NCBI RefSeq assembly: GCF_002741945.1
Contig: NZ_MDVN01000024.1
Span: forward strand, 62,001-126,000
Direction of reading: 5' to 3'
Length of the DNA: 64,000 nt
DNA from: Gaetbulibacter sp. 4G1
GTDB taxonomy: Bacteria > Bacteroidota > Bacteroidia > Flavobacteriales > Flavobacteriaceae
The position numbers were made by a program, and so were the translations under genes. The notes under the pieces are model-generated. The model was not told where the DNA came from. It did no database searches and saw only the letters and a list, made by a program, of their open reading frames with translations. This document shows, piece by piece, positions 48,304-57,474 of the stretch. How positions within the stretch are numbered: the first letter of the stretch is position 1; every line of letters starts with the position of its first letter.

Positions 48304-49005
48304 ATGTTTTTAAAAAATAAATTAGTCTCTTCATACAATGATTATAAAATTAGTTACAAAACAGCTAAATCAATTTTGCTTATACCTATAGTATTATCTC
48401 TATTATTAGGTTTGGTAATAATTATTCCTTCATCCCGTTTGTTTGGTTTATGGTTATTAGAAGAAAATAAACCAGTAGAATTGTTAACTTTTGTTTTATT
48501 CCTATTTGGAGGTATTTATGGTTTTAAGTTTTCATTTAAAATATTAAAAATTAAAGAAAGATTAATTTTTTTTTTCTATTTCATTTTTTCTTTCTGCTTG
48601 ATTTTTTTAGCTTTAGAAGAGATTGCTTGGGGACAGTGGTTTTTTTCTTTTGAAACTCCAGAATATTGGCAGAAAATTAATGTGCAAGGTGAAACTACTT
48701 TACATAATCTTAAAGGAATTCAGGGAAATTCAGAAATTTTTAGGTTTATTTTTGGTTTTGGTGGTATTTGCGGCATTTTTTTTAAAAGACTACCAAATTT
48801 TGATGATTTAAGGGTTCCTATATTTTTGACTACATGGTTTATAATTATTATTGTGCATTCAATTTTTGATTACATAAGTGATTATATTGAATTAAAAGAT
48901 GGAATGAATTTCGCACTTAGTAAATTTTCTGAATTCATAGAATTACTAATTTCTATAAGTGCTTTTCTTTACTTAATTTTAAACAGTAGAAGAATTAGTA
49001 ATTAA
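48304..49005 (+). CDS. Uncharacterised six-helix membrane protein, family A
   Basis: The 233-residue paralogue of the 44592 protein has EENKPVELLTF, GGIYG, ALEEIAWGQWFFSFETPE, QGETTLHNL and SEFIELL. About six membrane segments are seen. It lies 31 bases after a GT2 gene on the same strand and 15 bases before a threonine aldolase gene. The GT2-plus-family-A pair mirrors the 43415/44592 pair in gene content, though there the genes are divergent. Confidence 0.72.
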   Translation: MFLKNKLVSSYNDYKISYKTAKSILLIPIVLSLLLGLVIIIPSSRLFGLWLLEENKPVELLTFVLFLFGGIYGFKFSFKILKIKERLIFFFYFIFSFCLIFLALEEIAWGQWFFSFETPEYWQKINVQGETTLHNLKGIQGNSEIFRFIFGFGGICGIFFKRLPNFDDLRVPIFLTTWFIIIIVHSIFDYISDYIELKDGMNFALSKFSEFIELLISISAFLYLILNSRRISN

Positions 49006-49020
49006 ATCTTTTTATTAATA

Positions 49021-50040
49021 ATGACAATAGACCTAAGAAGCGACACCGTTACCAAACCAACAAAAGGCATGTTAAACGCTATGATGCAAGCCCAAGTTGG
49101 TGATGATGTATATAAAGAAGACCCAACAGTTAATGCCTTAGAAGAGCGTATTGCTGCTATGTTTGGAAAAGAAAAAGCATTATTTTTTCCAACAGGAAGT
49201 ATGGCAAATCAAGCAGCAATAAAATTGCATACTAACCCTGGAGATCAAGTTATTTGTGATAAATACGCGCATATTTATAATTATGAAGGTGGTGGCGCAT
49301 CATTTAACAGTGGTGTGTCTTGTAAACTAATAGATGGTAATCGTGGGATGTTTTCAGTAAATCAAGTTTTAGACGCTATTAATCCTCCAGATTTTTATCA
49401 TAGCCCACTAACGAGCTTGGTAGCAATAGAAAATACGACTAACAAAGGAGGTGGTGCTTGTTGGGATTTTAATGAAATTTTAAAAATTAAAGGAGTTTGT
49501 GATGAACAAAAACTTGGTTTTCATTTAGATGGAGCTCGCATATGGAATGCTTTGGTCGCAAAAAATGAAACTCCAAAACAATACGGTGAAGTGTTTGATA
49601 CTATTTCGGTATGCTTAAGTAAAGGTTTAGGTTGCCCAATAGGATCAGTTTTAATTGGAGATGAGGCTATTATGGGTAACGCTATAAGGATTAGAAAGAT
49701 TTTTGGTGGAGGAATGAGGCAAGTAGGCTATTTAGCTGCGGCGGGTTTATATGCTTTGGATAATAATATAGAAAGACTGAAAGAAGATCATAAAAAGGCC
49801 AAAGAAATAGGTGAGGAGCTAAAAAAATTACCAGTAGTTAAAACAGTTGAGCCTATTGAAACCAATATTGTTATTTTTGAATTGAATGAAGGTATTGATG
49901 AAACTGCTTTTGTGAAACAATTAGCTGATAAAAATGTACATATTATAGGTATGGGCGGAGGCAAACTGCGTATGGTTACACATTTAGATTACAGTAATGA
50001 AATGCATAAAACGGTTCTTAATATTTTCAAGGCTAAGTAA
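49021..50040 (+). CDS. ltaE: Low-specificity L-threonine aldolase
   Basis: The 339-residue PLP enzyme cleaves L-threonine to glycine and acetaldehyde. It begins [14 protein letters not shown], the family's N-terminal signature, then [32 protein letters not shown] and the Schiff-base lysine in [14 protein letters not shown]. The length is normal. It lies 15 bases after the family-A membrane gene and may be transcribed with it, though the function is unrelated. Confidence 0.93.
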   Translation: MTIDLRSDTVTKPTKGMLNAMMQAQVGDDVYKEDPTVNALEERIAAMFGKEKALFFPTGSMANQAAIKLHTNPGDQVICDKYAHIYNYEGGGASFNSGVSCKLIDGNRGMFSVNQVLDAINPPDFYHSPLTSLVAIENTTNKGGGACWDFNEILKIKGVCDEQKLGFHLDGARIWNALVAKNETPKQYGEVFDTISVCLSKGLGCPIGSVLIGDEAIMGNAIRIRKIFGGGMRQVGYLAAAGLYALDNNIERLKEDHKKAKEIGEELKKLPVVKTVEPIETNIVIFELNEGIDETAFVKQLADKNVHIIGMGGGKLRMVTHLDYSNEMHKTVLNIFKAK

Positions 50041-50060
50041 AAATATAATCTTTAGATTTG

Positions 50061-50942
50061 TTAATTCATATTATTGCTGTTACCTTTTCTTAAAGCTATG
50101 TAGCCACTAGGAGTAGTACCAGTTATTAATTTAAATTGCCTGTTGAAATTAGAAAGATTATTATACCCAGATTCAAAGCAGATATACGTAATATTATATT
50201 TTTCTTCCATTAATAACTTACAAGCATAACCAATTCTAATTTCATTAAGGTATTTAGAAAAAGTTTTATTATTTAAACGTTTAAAACATCGACTAAACGA
50301 AGAAGGGTTCATATGTGCTATTTGGGCAATACTATCTAAGTCAATTTTTGACTTAAAGTTTTCAAATATATATTCATATACTTTTGTTAAAGAATTATAC
50401 TCTTGTATAGTATCAGAGCTAATATATCCTTTACTGGCTAATAGTTTATAGTCAGAATGCTTAGCTAATAAGTTTAAAATCTTAAGAAACTTTATTGTTT
50501 TATTAAAACCTTTTTTTTCTAAAGCTTTTTTAATTAATTGAGTAATTTTTTTGTCTGTATTTATAAATTTAATTCCATGTTTAGATCTTTCAAGAAGTTT
50601 TGCTATTGGAATCATTTCTGGGCTGTCAAAAAAATTAGAACCTAAAAAGTCTTCTTTAAAATGAAATACTATAGATTCAGAAACTAATTTAGGAGACACT
50701 TTGGAATGATTTTTTTCACTTAACCACATGTGTGGTAAGTTTTTTCCAATTAAAACTATATCTCCTTCGTTAAATTGCTCTATATTATCTCCAACAAATC
50801 TGGTTCCGCTTCCTTTTTGTGATAATACCAATTCTAATTCTGGATGATAATGCCATACTTTTAAAAAGCTAGTATAAGAATGCTTTTCTACCTTAAAAGA
50901 AGAATTAAGTAAACTGTCTCTATTTAATAAATGTAATTTCAT
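50061..50942 (-). CDS. AraC-family transcriptional regulator with a cupin domain
   Basis: The 293-residue protein has an N-terminal cupin sensor domain (about 20-125, with WHYHPELELVLSQKGSGTRF) and a C-terminal pair of HTH motifs (about 190-290: IAQIAHMNPSSFSRCFKRL and ICFESGYNNLSNFNRQFK). It is divergent from the dehydrogenase/uxaB pair and is the likely regulator of that sugar-acid pathway; the 150-odd base gap would hold the operator. Confidence 0.9.
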   Translation of the reverse strand: MKLHLLNRDSLLNSSFKVEKHSYTSFLKVWHYHPELELVLSQKGSGTRFVGDNIEQFNEGDIVLIGKNLPHMWLSEKNHSKVSPKLVSESIVFHFKEDFLGSNFFDSPEMIPIAKLLERSKHGIKFINTDKKITQLIKKALEKKGFNKTIKFLKILNLLAKHSDYKLLASKGYISSDTIQEYNSLTKVYEYIFENFKSKIDLDSIAQIAHMNPSSFSRCFKRLNNKTFSKYLNEIRIGYACKLLMEEKYNITYICFESGYNNLSNFNRQFKLITGTTPSGYIALRKGNSNNMN

Positions 50943-51067
50943 AAAAAGTAAGTGTACGAAGCTCTAAATTTAATAAAAATTATCATTAAATAGTTTTATT
51001 AGTCTAGCATCGCAAATAAAGTATTAGTAGTAGCAAATAATTCAGTGGTAACTAATTGACTTTGGCT

Positions 51068-51075
51068 TAATTTTG
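51068..51075 (+). promoter_or_regulatory. -7 promoter element for the L-galactonate dehydrogenase-like gene
   Basis: TAATTTTG matches TAnnTTTG. A transcript starting about 7 bases downstream would exclude nothing but makes the in-frame TTG at 51093 an unlikely start codon. Confidence 0.45.
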
Positions 51076-51131
51076 TAGAAGCCAACATAGTATTGGTAAT
51101 TAATTATTATATGATGAAGAGTAATAATAAT

Positions 51132-52139
51132 ATGAAATATATTGTTTGCGAAAAACCAGGGGAGTTTATTTTAAAAGAAAGAGAAGTTCCTATTAAAAAA
51201 GCAAATGAAGCGTTACTAAAAATTAAAAAGGTAGGTATTTGTGGTACAGATTTACACGCATATTCTGGAAATCAAGCATTTTTTACTTATCCAAGAGTTT
51301 TGGGGCATGAGCTAGCATCAAAAGTACTGGATATTGGTGAAAATAGTCAAGGAATTAAAATTGGAGATAAAGTTGTGGTTATGCCTTATATAAGCTGTGG
51401 TAACTGTATTGCTTGTAGAAATGATAAAACAAACTGTTGCATAAATATTAATGTTTTAGGTGTGCATGGAGATGGGGGTATGCAAGAGCAAATTGCGGTA
51501 CCAATAGATATTTTGTTACCTGCAAATCAATTAACATATGATGAAATAAGCATTGTAGAACCTTTGGCTATTGGAGCACATGCTTTAAGAAGAGCAGGTG
51601 TTAAGCGAGGAGAAATAGTTACGGTTGTTGGTTGCGGTCCAATAGGTATTGGTATTATGAAACTAGCTCAAATAGCAGGAGCAAAAGTGATTGCTGTCGA
51701 TATAAATGAACAGCGTTTAGAGTATGTCAAAGAGAAAATAGGAGTAGATTATGCGGTAAAAGCAGGAGATAATGCGGTAAAAGAAATTTCAGAAATTACG
51801 GGAGGTGAATTGTGCTCAGTAGTATTTGACGCCTCTGGTAATAAATTTGCGTTAGAAACTGGCCCTGACTATATGTCTCATGGAGGGCGTTTTATATTAG
51901 TTGGTTTGTCCAAAGGAGAGTTAGTTTATAATCATCCAAAAATACACGCAAAGGAAATGACTTTGATGTGCAGCCGTAATGCTACCAAAGAAGATTTTGA
52001 ATATGTAATAAGTGTGTTAAATCAATTTCCAACGGCGTCGTATATTACTCATAATGTTCCATTCACTAAAATGATAGAAAATTTTGATAGTTGGCTTAAC
52101 CCAGAAACCGGTGTTATAAAAGCTATAATTAATTTTTAA
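51132..52139 (+). CDS. Zinc-type medium-chain dehydrogenase, probable L-galactonate 5-dehydrogenase
   Basis: About 335 residues. It has the catalytic-zinc segment VGICGTDLHAYSGNQ with HE, and the structural-zinc cysteines in ISCGNCIACRNDKTNCC. A Rossmann NAD site VVGCGPIGIG and a late SRNATKEDF follow. Several stretches (GTDLHAYSGNQAFFTYPRVLGHE, kept short here, and SRNATKEDF) closely match my memory of E. coli LgoD (YjjN), which oxidises L-galactonate to D-tagaturonate. Start ATG 51132 gives MKYIVCEKPG as in homologues; in-frame ATGs at 51111 and 51114 are alternatives. Its neighbour makes D-altronate from tagaturonate, which supports the role. Confidence 0.8.
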   Translation: MKYIVCEKPGEFILKEREVPIKKANEALLKIKKVGICGTDLHAYSGNQAFFTYPRVLGHELASKVLDIGENSQGIKIGDKVVVMPYISCGNCIACRNDKTNCCININVLGVHGDGGMQEQIAVPIDILLPANQLTYDEISIVEPLAIGAHALRRAGVKRGEIVTVVGCGPIGIGIMKLAQIAGAKVIAVDINEQRLEYVKEKIGVDYAVKAGDNAVKEISEITGGELCSVVFDASGNKFALETGPDYMSHGGRFILVGLSKGELVYNHPKIHAKEMTLMCSRNATKEDFEYVISVLNQFPTASYITHNVPFTKMIENFDSWLNPETGVIKAIINF

Positions 52140-52188
52140 GAAGTAAATAACTACTTAGTAATGATTAAATCTGATTAAAACATAAATA

Positions 52189-53625
52189 ATGAAATTACTA
52201 AATAGAAGTGAAGTACCTACTAAATTATATCCTGAAAGAATTTTGCAGTTTGGACAAGGAAATTTTTTAAGAGCCTTCGCTAATTGGATGATTCACGAAA
52301 TGAATCATAAAGCAAATTTTGATTCTGGTGTAGTGGTAATAAAGCCTAGAGAGAAAGGGTCAATAGAAACATTAAACAATCAAGATGGACTTTATACTTT
52401 ATACTTAAACGGAATTAAAAATGGAAAAGCAATTAGCGAACATACTGTTATTGATTGTATTCAACGCGCTATAAATCCATATAAAAACCATGAAGACTAT
52501 TTAGCTATTGCCAAAAACTCGAACTTACGCTTTGTAATTTCTAATACAACAGAAGCTGGGATTATTTATAATGCTAAGGATAAATTAAATGATACGCCGC
52601 AAAGGAGCTTTCCAGGTAAATTAACAGCACTTTTATATAAAAGATTTCAGTTTTTCGAAGGAGCACCAGAGAAAGGGTTAATAATAATTCCATGTGAATT
52701 GATTAAAAAAAATGGTGATAATCTAAAAAAAGTAATTCTTCAATATGCTAAAGATTGGAATTTAGACAATGCATTTGCTGAGTGGATTAGTAAAGATAAT
52801 ATTTTCTGTAATACATTAGTAGATAGAATTGTATCTGGTTATCCAAAAGAAAAAATAGATAGTATTACAAAAACGTTGGGTTATAGAGATGAATTGGTTG
52901 TAGAAGGAGAACAATTCTATTTGTGGGTAATTGAAGGACCAGAATGCGTAAAAGAAGAACTTCCAGCTGAAATTTGTGGGTTAAATGTTGTATTTACCAA
53001 TAATTTACAGCCCTATAGGATAAGGAAAGTCCGTATTTTAAATGGAGCTCATACGGTACTTGTTCCTATTGGTTATTTATATGGTATTAATAAAGTAAGA
53101 GAATCTATAGAGGATAAAACTATAGGTAAATATTTAACAGAAACCATTTTTGATGAAATTTCTCCTACTTTAGGTTTACCTGAAGAAGAATTAAATCTAT
53201 TCGCCAACGATGTCTTAAATCGTTTCAAAAACCCATATTTAGAGCATGAACTGATGAGTATATCGTTAAATTCAATATCAAAATTTAAAACTCGTGTATT
53301 ACCTTCAATTTTAGAATATATTAAACGAAACAATAGATTACCAAAACGATTATTGTTTTCATTAGCAGCTTTAATTGCGTTTTATAAAGGAGATAGAGAC
53401 GGTGAAAAAATTCTATTAAATGATAATCAAGAAGTACTAGAGTTTTTTAATAGACAATGGAAAACAAATGATCTATCTCTTATTGTAAAAGCTACTCTTC
53501 AAAACATAGGTTTTTGGGAAGTGGATTTAACACAGTTTGATGGTTTTTTGGAAACCACTACTGTAAATCTAGAAGCCATAATAAATAAAGGGATGAAAAC
53601 AGCTTTAGATAACCTTATGGACTAA
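52189..53625 (+). CDS. uxaB: Tagaturonate reductase
   Basis: The 478-residue protein belongs to the mannitol-dehydrogenase/long-chain secondary alcohol dehydrogenase family, UxaB branch. Near the N-terminus are ILQFGQGNFLRAFANW (NAD-binding) and VIKPREKGS. The middle has IIPCELIKKNGDNLK, then FCNTLVDRIVSGYP, and the catalytic RKVRILNGAHT (Lys, Asn and His). UxaB reduces D-tagaturonate to D-altronate with NADH, a step of galacturonate and L-galactonate catabolism. It follows the dehydrogenase gene by 49 bases. No altronate dehydratase is in the window. Confidence 0.92.
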   Translation: MKLLNRSEVPTKLYPERILQFGQGNFLRAFANWMIHEMNHKANFDSGVVVIKPREKGSIETLNNQDGLYTLYLNGIKNGKAISEHTVIDCIQRAINPYKNHEDYLAIAKNSNLRFVISNTTEAGIIYNAKDKLNDTPQRSFPGKLTALLYKRFQFFEGAPEKGLIIIPCELIKKNGDNLKKVILQYAKDWNLDNAFAEWISKDNIFCNTLVDRIVSGYPKEKIDSITKTLGYRDELVVEGEQFYLWVIEGPECVKEELPAEICGLNVVFTNNLQPYRIRKVRILNGAHTVLVPIGYLYGINKVRESIEDKTIGKYLTETIFDEISPTLGLPEEELNLFANDVLNRFKNPYLEHELMSISLNSISKFKTRVLPSILEYIKRNNRLPKRLLFSLAALIAFYKGDRDGEKILLNDNQEVLEFFNRQWKTNDLSLIVKATLQNIGFWEVDLTQFDGFLETTTVNLEAIINKGMKTALDNLMD

Positions 53626-53682
53626 TTGAATATGTATTTATAAGTGCTTCAAAAATTAATAGCCCTATGGATTTATTCTTAA

Positions 53683-54006
53683 CTACTTAAACATATCCAT
53701 TCCAGGAATATTAGGCATGCCCTCTTTAGCAACGGCAGCTAATTCAGCTTCATTAATACTGGTGGCCTTTTCAATAGCTTTATTTAATGTTAAAATAAGG
53801 TAATCTTCAAGTTGTTCTTTATCTTCAAGCAATTCATCTGCAACTTCTATAGATTTAATTGTTCTATTGGCAGTAAGTGTTACTTTAAGTTTATTATCGT
53901 TACTAGATTCATCAACTAAAACTGTGTCTAAACGTTTTTTAGTGTCTTCCACTTTTTTCTGGGTCTCTTTAAGTTTACCCATCATACCCATCATATCTCC
54001 AAACAT
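53683..54006 (-). CDS. YbaB/EbfC-family nucleoid-associated protein
   Basis: The 107-residue protein begins [20 protein letters not shown]. It has a central [20 protein letters not shown] and ends with a methionine- and proline-rich [11 protein letters not shown] tail. YbaB proteins are small dimeric DNA-binding proteins of the nucleoid. In many bacteria ybaB lies beside dnaX and recR; neither is here. It is alone on the minus strand between uxaB and ptrB. Confidence 0.9.
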   Translation of the reverse strand: MFGDMMGMMGKLKETQKKVEDTKKRLDTVLVDESSNDNKLKVTLTANRTIKSIEVADELLEDKEQLEDYLILTLNKAIEKATSINEAELAAVAKEGMPNIPGMDMFK

Positions 54007-54049
54007 AATTTTATAATTTTTAATTCAATACAAAGCTATTTAATTTTTC

Positions 54050-54057
54050 TATTTTTG
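54050..54057 (+). promoter_or_regulatory. -7 promoter element of ptrB
   Basis: TATTTTTG matches TAnnTTTG, 33 bases before the TTG start of the oligopeptidase gene. Confidence 0.5.
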
Positions 54058-54090
54058 AAGCCTTAAATTCAAGAATAAATATATCTTCAT

Positions 54091-56151
54091 TTGAAACAAG
54101 CAATTCAAACTCCAATAGCTAAAAAAATATCAAAGGCATTAACTATTCATAATGATACAAGAATAGATAATTATTATTGGCTGAACAATAAAGAAAATCC
54201 AGAAGTAATTGATTATTTGAATGCCGAAAATGCATACACTAAAGATGTTATGCAACACACAGAAGGTTTTCAAAAAAAACTATTCAAAGAAATGAAGAGG
54301 CGTATTAAAGAGGATGATACTAGTGTGCCTTACAAGCTTGATGGCTATTGGTATTTAACACGTTTTGAAAAAGGTAATGATTACCCTATATATTCAAGAA
54401 AAAAAGGAACTTTAGAAGCTACAGAAGAAATTTTGTTTGATTGTAATGAGATGGCTAAAAATGTTGCTTATTTTAATTTAGGTAGTATTGCGATAAGTCC
54501 TGATAATAAACTAGCAGCTTTTTCAACAGATACAGTAAGTAGAAGACAATATACCATTCAAATTAAAAATTTAGAAACAGGAGAAATTTATACCGATAAA
54601 ATTTTAAACACCACAGGAAGTGTTACATGGGCAAACGATAATAAAACCTTGTTTTATGCTATGAAAGATGAAGTGACTTTGCGGTCACACAAAATTTTTA
54701 GGCATAAATTGCATACGGAAACAAAGGAAGATATTGAAGTTTTTCATGAAGTTGATGAGACTTTCAACACCTTTGTTTATAAATCAAAATCTAGAAAATA
54801 CATAGTTATTGGATCCTCAAGTACTTTAAGTTCAGAATATAGAATTTTAAATGCTGATACTCCAGATGCAGATTTTAAAGTATTTCAACCTAGGGAGCGT
54901 GATTTAGAATATTCAATAGCGCATTACAATGGTGTTTTCTATATTATTTCAAATTGTGATAAGGCTACTAATTTCAAGCTTTTAAAAACGAATGAAACAA
55001 CGACTGAAAAAGAAAATTGGATTGATGTCATACCTCATAGAAAAGATGTTTTAATTGAAGATATTGAGATTTTTAAAGATTATTTGGTTGTTAATGAACG
55101 TGAAAACGGGCTAAATAGACTTCGCATAATTAAATGGGATGGAAGCGAAGACTACTATTTACCATTTAATTCAGATACCTATACCACTTATATTGGCAAT
55201 AATCCAGATTTTAATAGTGATGTACTACGTTACGGGTTTAGTTCGCTGACTAATCCTAATTCTATTATTGATTATAACTTAAAAGATCAACAAAGCGAAA
55301 TAAAGAAAGAACAAGAAGTTTTAGATGAAAACTTTAATAAAGAAAATTATGAATGTAAACGAATTTGGGCTACAGCTAGAGATGGTGTAAAAGTGCCTAT
55401 ATCATTAGTTTATAAAAAAGGAATGAAGCTTAATGGGAGTAACCCGCTGCTTCAATATGCTTATGGTTCTTATGGCTCTACTGTCGACCCTTCTTTTTCT
55501 ACAATTAGATTAAGCTTGTTAGATAGAGGTTTTATTTATGCTATCGCACATATTAGAGGCGGAGAGTATTTAGGTAGAGACTGGTACGAAAACGGAAAGC
55601 TTTTAACGAAAAAAAATACGTTTACAGATTTTATCGACTGTTCAAAATATTTAATTGAGCAAAATTACACTTCAAATAAGCATTTATACGCTTACGGCGG
55701 ATCTGCAGGGGGGTTGCTTATGGGAGTTGTAATTAACATGAATCCAGAATTATATCATGGTATTCTAGCTGCAGTCCCATTTGTAGATGTAGTAACTACA
55801 ATGCTAGATGATACAATTCCGCTAACAACAGGTGAATATGATGAATGGGGAAATCCTAATGAAAAGGAATATTATAGTTATATGAAATCGTATTCTCCAT
55901 ATGATAATTTGGAAGCCAAAACATATCCAAACATGTTAGTAACAACAGGTTTACACGATTCCCAAGTGCAATACTGGGAACCAGCAAAATGGGTGGCGAA
56001 ACTAAGAGAGTTAAAAAAAGACAATAACAAACTATTATTATATACTGATATGGATTCTGGCCATGGAGGAGCATCAGGGCGCTTTGAAAGCCTAAAAGAA
56101 GTAGCTTTAGAATATGCCTTTATATTAGATTTAGAAGGAATTAGTGCATGA
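54091..56151 (+). CDS. ptrB: Oligopeptidase B (S9 family serine peptidase)
   Basis: The 686-residue enzyme matches the usual PtrB length. The N-terminal beta-propeller (about 70-400) is followed by an alpha/beta hydrolase domain. The nucleophile is the Ser in YGGSAGGLLMG, the Asp lies in VTTGLHDSQVQ, and the His in MDSGHGGASG. HIRGGEYLGRDWYENGK is another family signature. It cleaves short peptides after Arg or Lys in the cytoplasm; there is no signal peptide. The start codon is TTG; no ATG gives a full domain. Confidence 0.95.
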   Translation: MKQAIQTPIAKKISKALTIHNDTRIDNYYWLNNKENPEVIDYLNAENAYTKDVMQHTEGFQKKLFKEMKRRIKEDDTSVPYKLDGYWYLTRFEKGNDYPIYSRKKGTLEATEEILFDCNEMAKNVAYFNLGSIAISPDNKLAAFSTDTVSRRQYTIQIKNLETGEIYTDKILNTTGSVTWANDNKTLFYAMKDEVTLRSHKIFRHKLHTETKEDIEVFHEVDETFNTFVYKSKSRKYIVIGSSSTLSSEYRILNADTPDADFKVFQPRERDLEYSIAHYNGVFYIISNCDKATNFKLLKTNETTTEKENWIDVIPHRKDVLIEDIEIFKDYLVVNERENGLNRLRIIKWDGSEDYYLPFNSDTYTTYIGNNPDFNSDVLRYGFSSLTNPNSIIDYNLKDQQSEIKKEQEVLDENFNKENYECKRIWATARDGVKVPISLVYKKGMKLNGSNPLLQYAYGSYGSTVDPSFSTIRLSLLDRGFIYAIAHIRGGEYLGRDWYENGKLLTKKNTFTDFIDCSKYLIEQNYTSNKHLYAYGGSAGGLLMGVVINMNPELYHGILAAVPFVDVVTTMLDDTIPLTTGEYDEWGNPNEKEYYSYMKSYSPYDNLEAKTYPNMLVTTGLHDSQVQYWEPAKWVAKLRELKKDNNKLLLYTDMDSGHGGASGRFESLKEVALEYAFILDLEGISA

Positions 56152-56231
56152 TAAAAAATTTACTTATTTTTGCCAAGTTTTGAGTTACAAATATTTTTAG
56201 TAATATTGATGGTAGCTTATAAAAAGCATTT

Positions 56232-57272
56232 ATGAAACACAACAATCAAGTTTTTGATAATGTATTAGACTTAGTAGGCAATACACCGCTTATTAGACTT
56301 AATAAAATAACTTCAAAATTTAAAGGAAACTTCTTTGCTAAAGTTGAAGCCTTTAATCCCGGTAATTCTTCAAAGGATAGAATAGCATTACACATTATAG
56401 AAGAGGCAGAGAGGAAGGGGATTCTTTCTCCAGGCGATACTATTATAGAAACTACCTCTGGTAATACAGGTTTTAGTATAGCTATGGTTAGTATTATAAA
56501 AGGCTATGAATGTGTTTTGGCAGTTAGCTCAAAATCTTCTGCTGATAAAATTGACATGCTAAAAACTATGGGGGCAAAGGTTTATGTTTGTCCAGCACAT
56601 GTTAGTGCAGATGATCCTAGATCATACTATCAAGTTGCAAAGCGTTTACATGAAGAAATAAATGGTTCAGTATATATTAATCAGTACTTCAATGAGTTAA
56701 ACATTGATGCGCATTATAATTCTACTGGTCCAGAAATTTGGAATCAAACCGAAGGTAAAATCACACACTTAATAGCTTGTAGTGGTACTGGAGGAACTAT
56801 TTCTGGAACTGCAAAATATCTAAAAGAACAAAACTCTGGCATTAAAGTTATTGGTGTTGATGCTTTTGGTTCAGTTATTAAAAAATATCACGAAACTAGA
56901 GAATTTGACGAAAAAGAAATTTATCCTTATAGAATTGAAGGTTTAGGGAAAAATTTAATTCCTACAGCAACAAATTTTGATGTTATTGATGAGTTTGTTA
57001 AAGTCACAGATGAAGAAAGTGCGCATACAGCAAGGTTAATAGCTAAAACCGAAGGGTTATTTGTAGGTTACACTTCAGGTGCAGCAATGCAAGCGGTTGC
57101 TCAATTAGGAGAAAATAATGAATTTAAGGAGGGAGATAATATTGTAATTATATTCCCAGATCATGGATCTCGCTATATGAGCAAGGTTTACAGTGATAAA
57201 TGGATGAAAGAGCAAGGCTTTTTTGATAGCATTAATGAAGAAGCAGCCGAAACTATACAGTATATAAAGTAG
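56232..57272 (+). CDS. Cysteine synthase/cystathionine beta-synthase-family PLP enzyme
   Basis: The 346-residue protein has [13 protein letters not shown], the Schiff-base lysine K48 in [27 protein letters not shown] (substrate loop) and the cofactor phosphate loop [13 protein letters not shown]. The family makes cysteine from O-acetylserine, or related amino acids. It sits beside a serine-palmitoyltransferase-like gene. I recall that sulfonolipid-making relatives use a cysteine-synthase-like cysteate synthase next to such an enzyme. That role is a hypothesis; a plain cysteine synthase is equally possible. Confidence 0.87.
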   Translation: MKHNNQVFDNVLDLVGNTPLIRLNKITSKFKGNFFAKVEAFNPGNSSKDRIALHIIEEAERKGILSPGDTIIETTSGNTGFSIAMVSIIKGYECVLAVSSKSSADKIDMLKTMGAKVYVCPAHVSADDPRSYYQVAKRLHEEINGSVYINQYFNELNIDAHYNSTGPEIWNQTEGKITHLIACSGTGGTISGTAKYLKEQNSGIKVIGVDAFGSVIKKYHETREFDEKEIYPYRIEGLGKNLIPTATNFDVIDEFVKVTDEESAHTARLIAKTEGLFVGYTSGAAMQAVAQLGENNEFKEGDNIVIIFPDHGSRYMSKVYSDKWMKEQGFFDSINEEAAETIQYIK

Positions 57273-57286
57273 AATATTAAAAGATA

Positions 57287-57325
57287 TAAAAAGAGCTTTA
57301 TTTTTAAAAATAAGGCTCTTTTTTT
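57287..57325 (+). terminator. Terminator of the cysteine-synthase-like gene
   Basis: AAAAAGAGC and GCTCTTTTT flank a loop containing a secondary A/T pairing (TTATTTTT and AAAAATAA), followed by a T run, about 15 bases after the stop codon. It shows that the SPT-like gene downstream has its own promoter. Confidence 0.82.
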
Positions 57326-57474
57326 GTTTTATAAATAATTGAAGCCTAAAAATTATGTACAAACAATTTAAATATTTAATTTTGCAGCTACTAACTAAAG
57401 AACTAAAAACAGTAATTGTATACACTTTTGTGTGATATGCAAGTTCGTTTTTGATAGCAAAAGATTTATAATAA

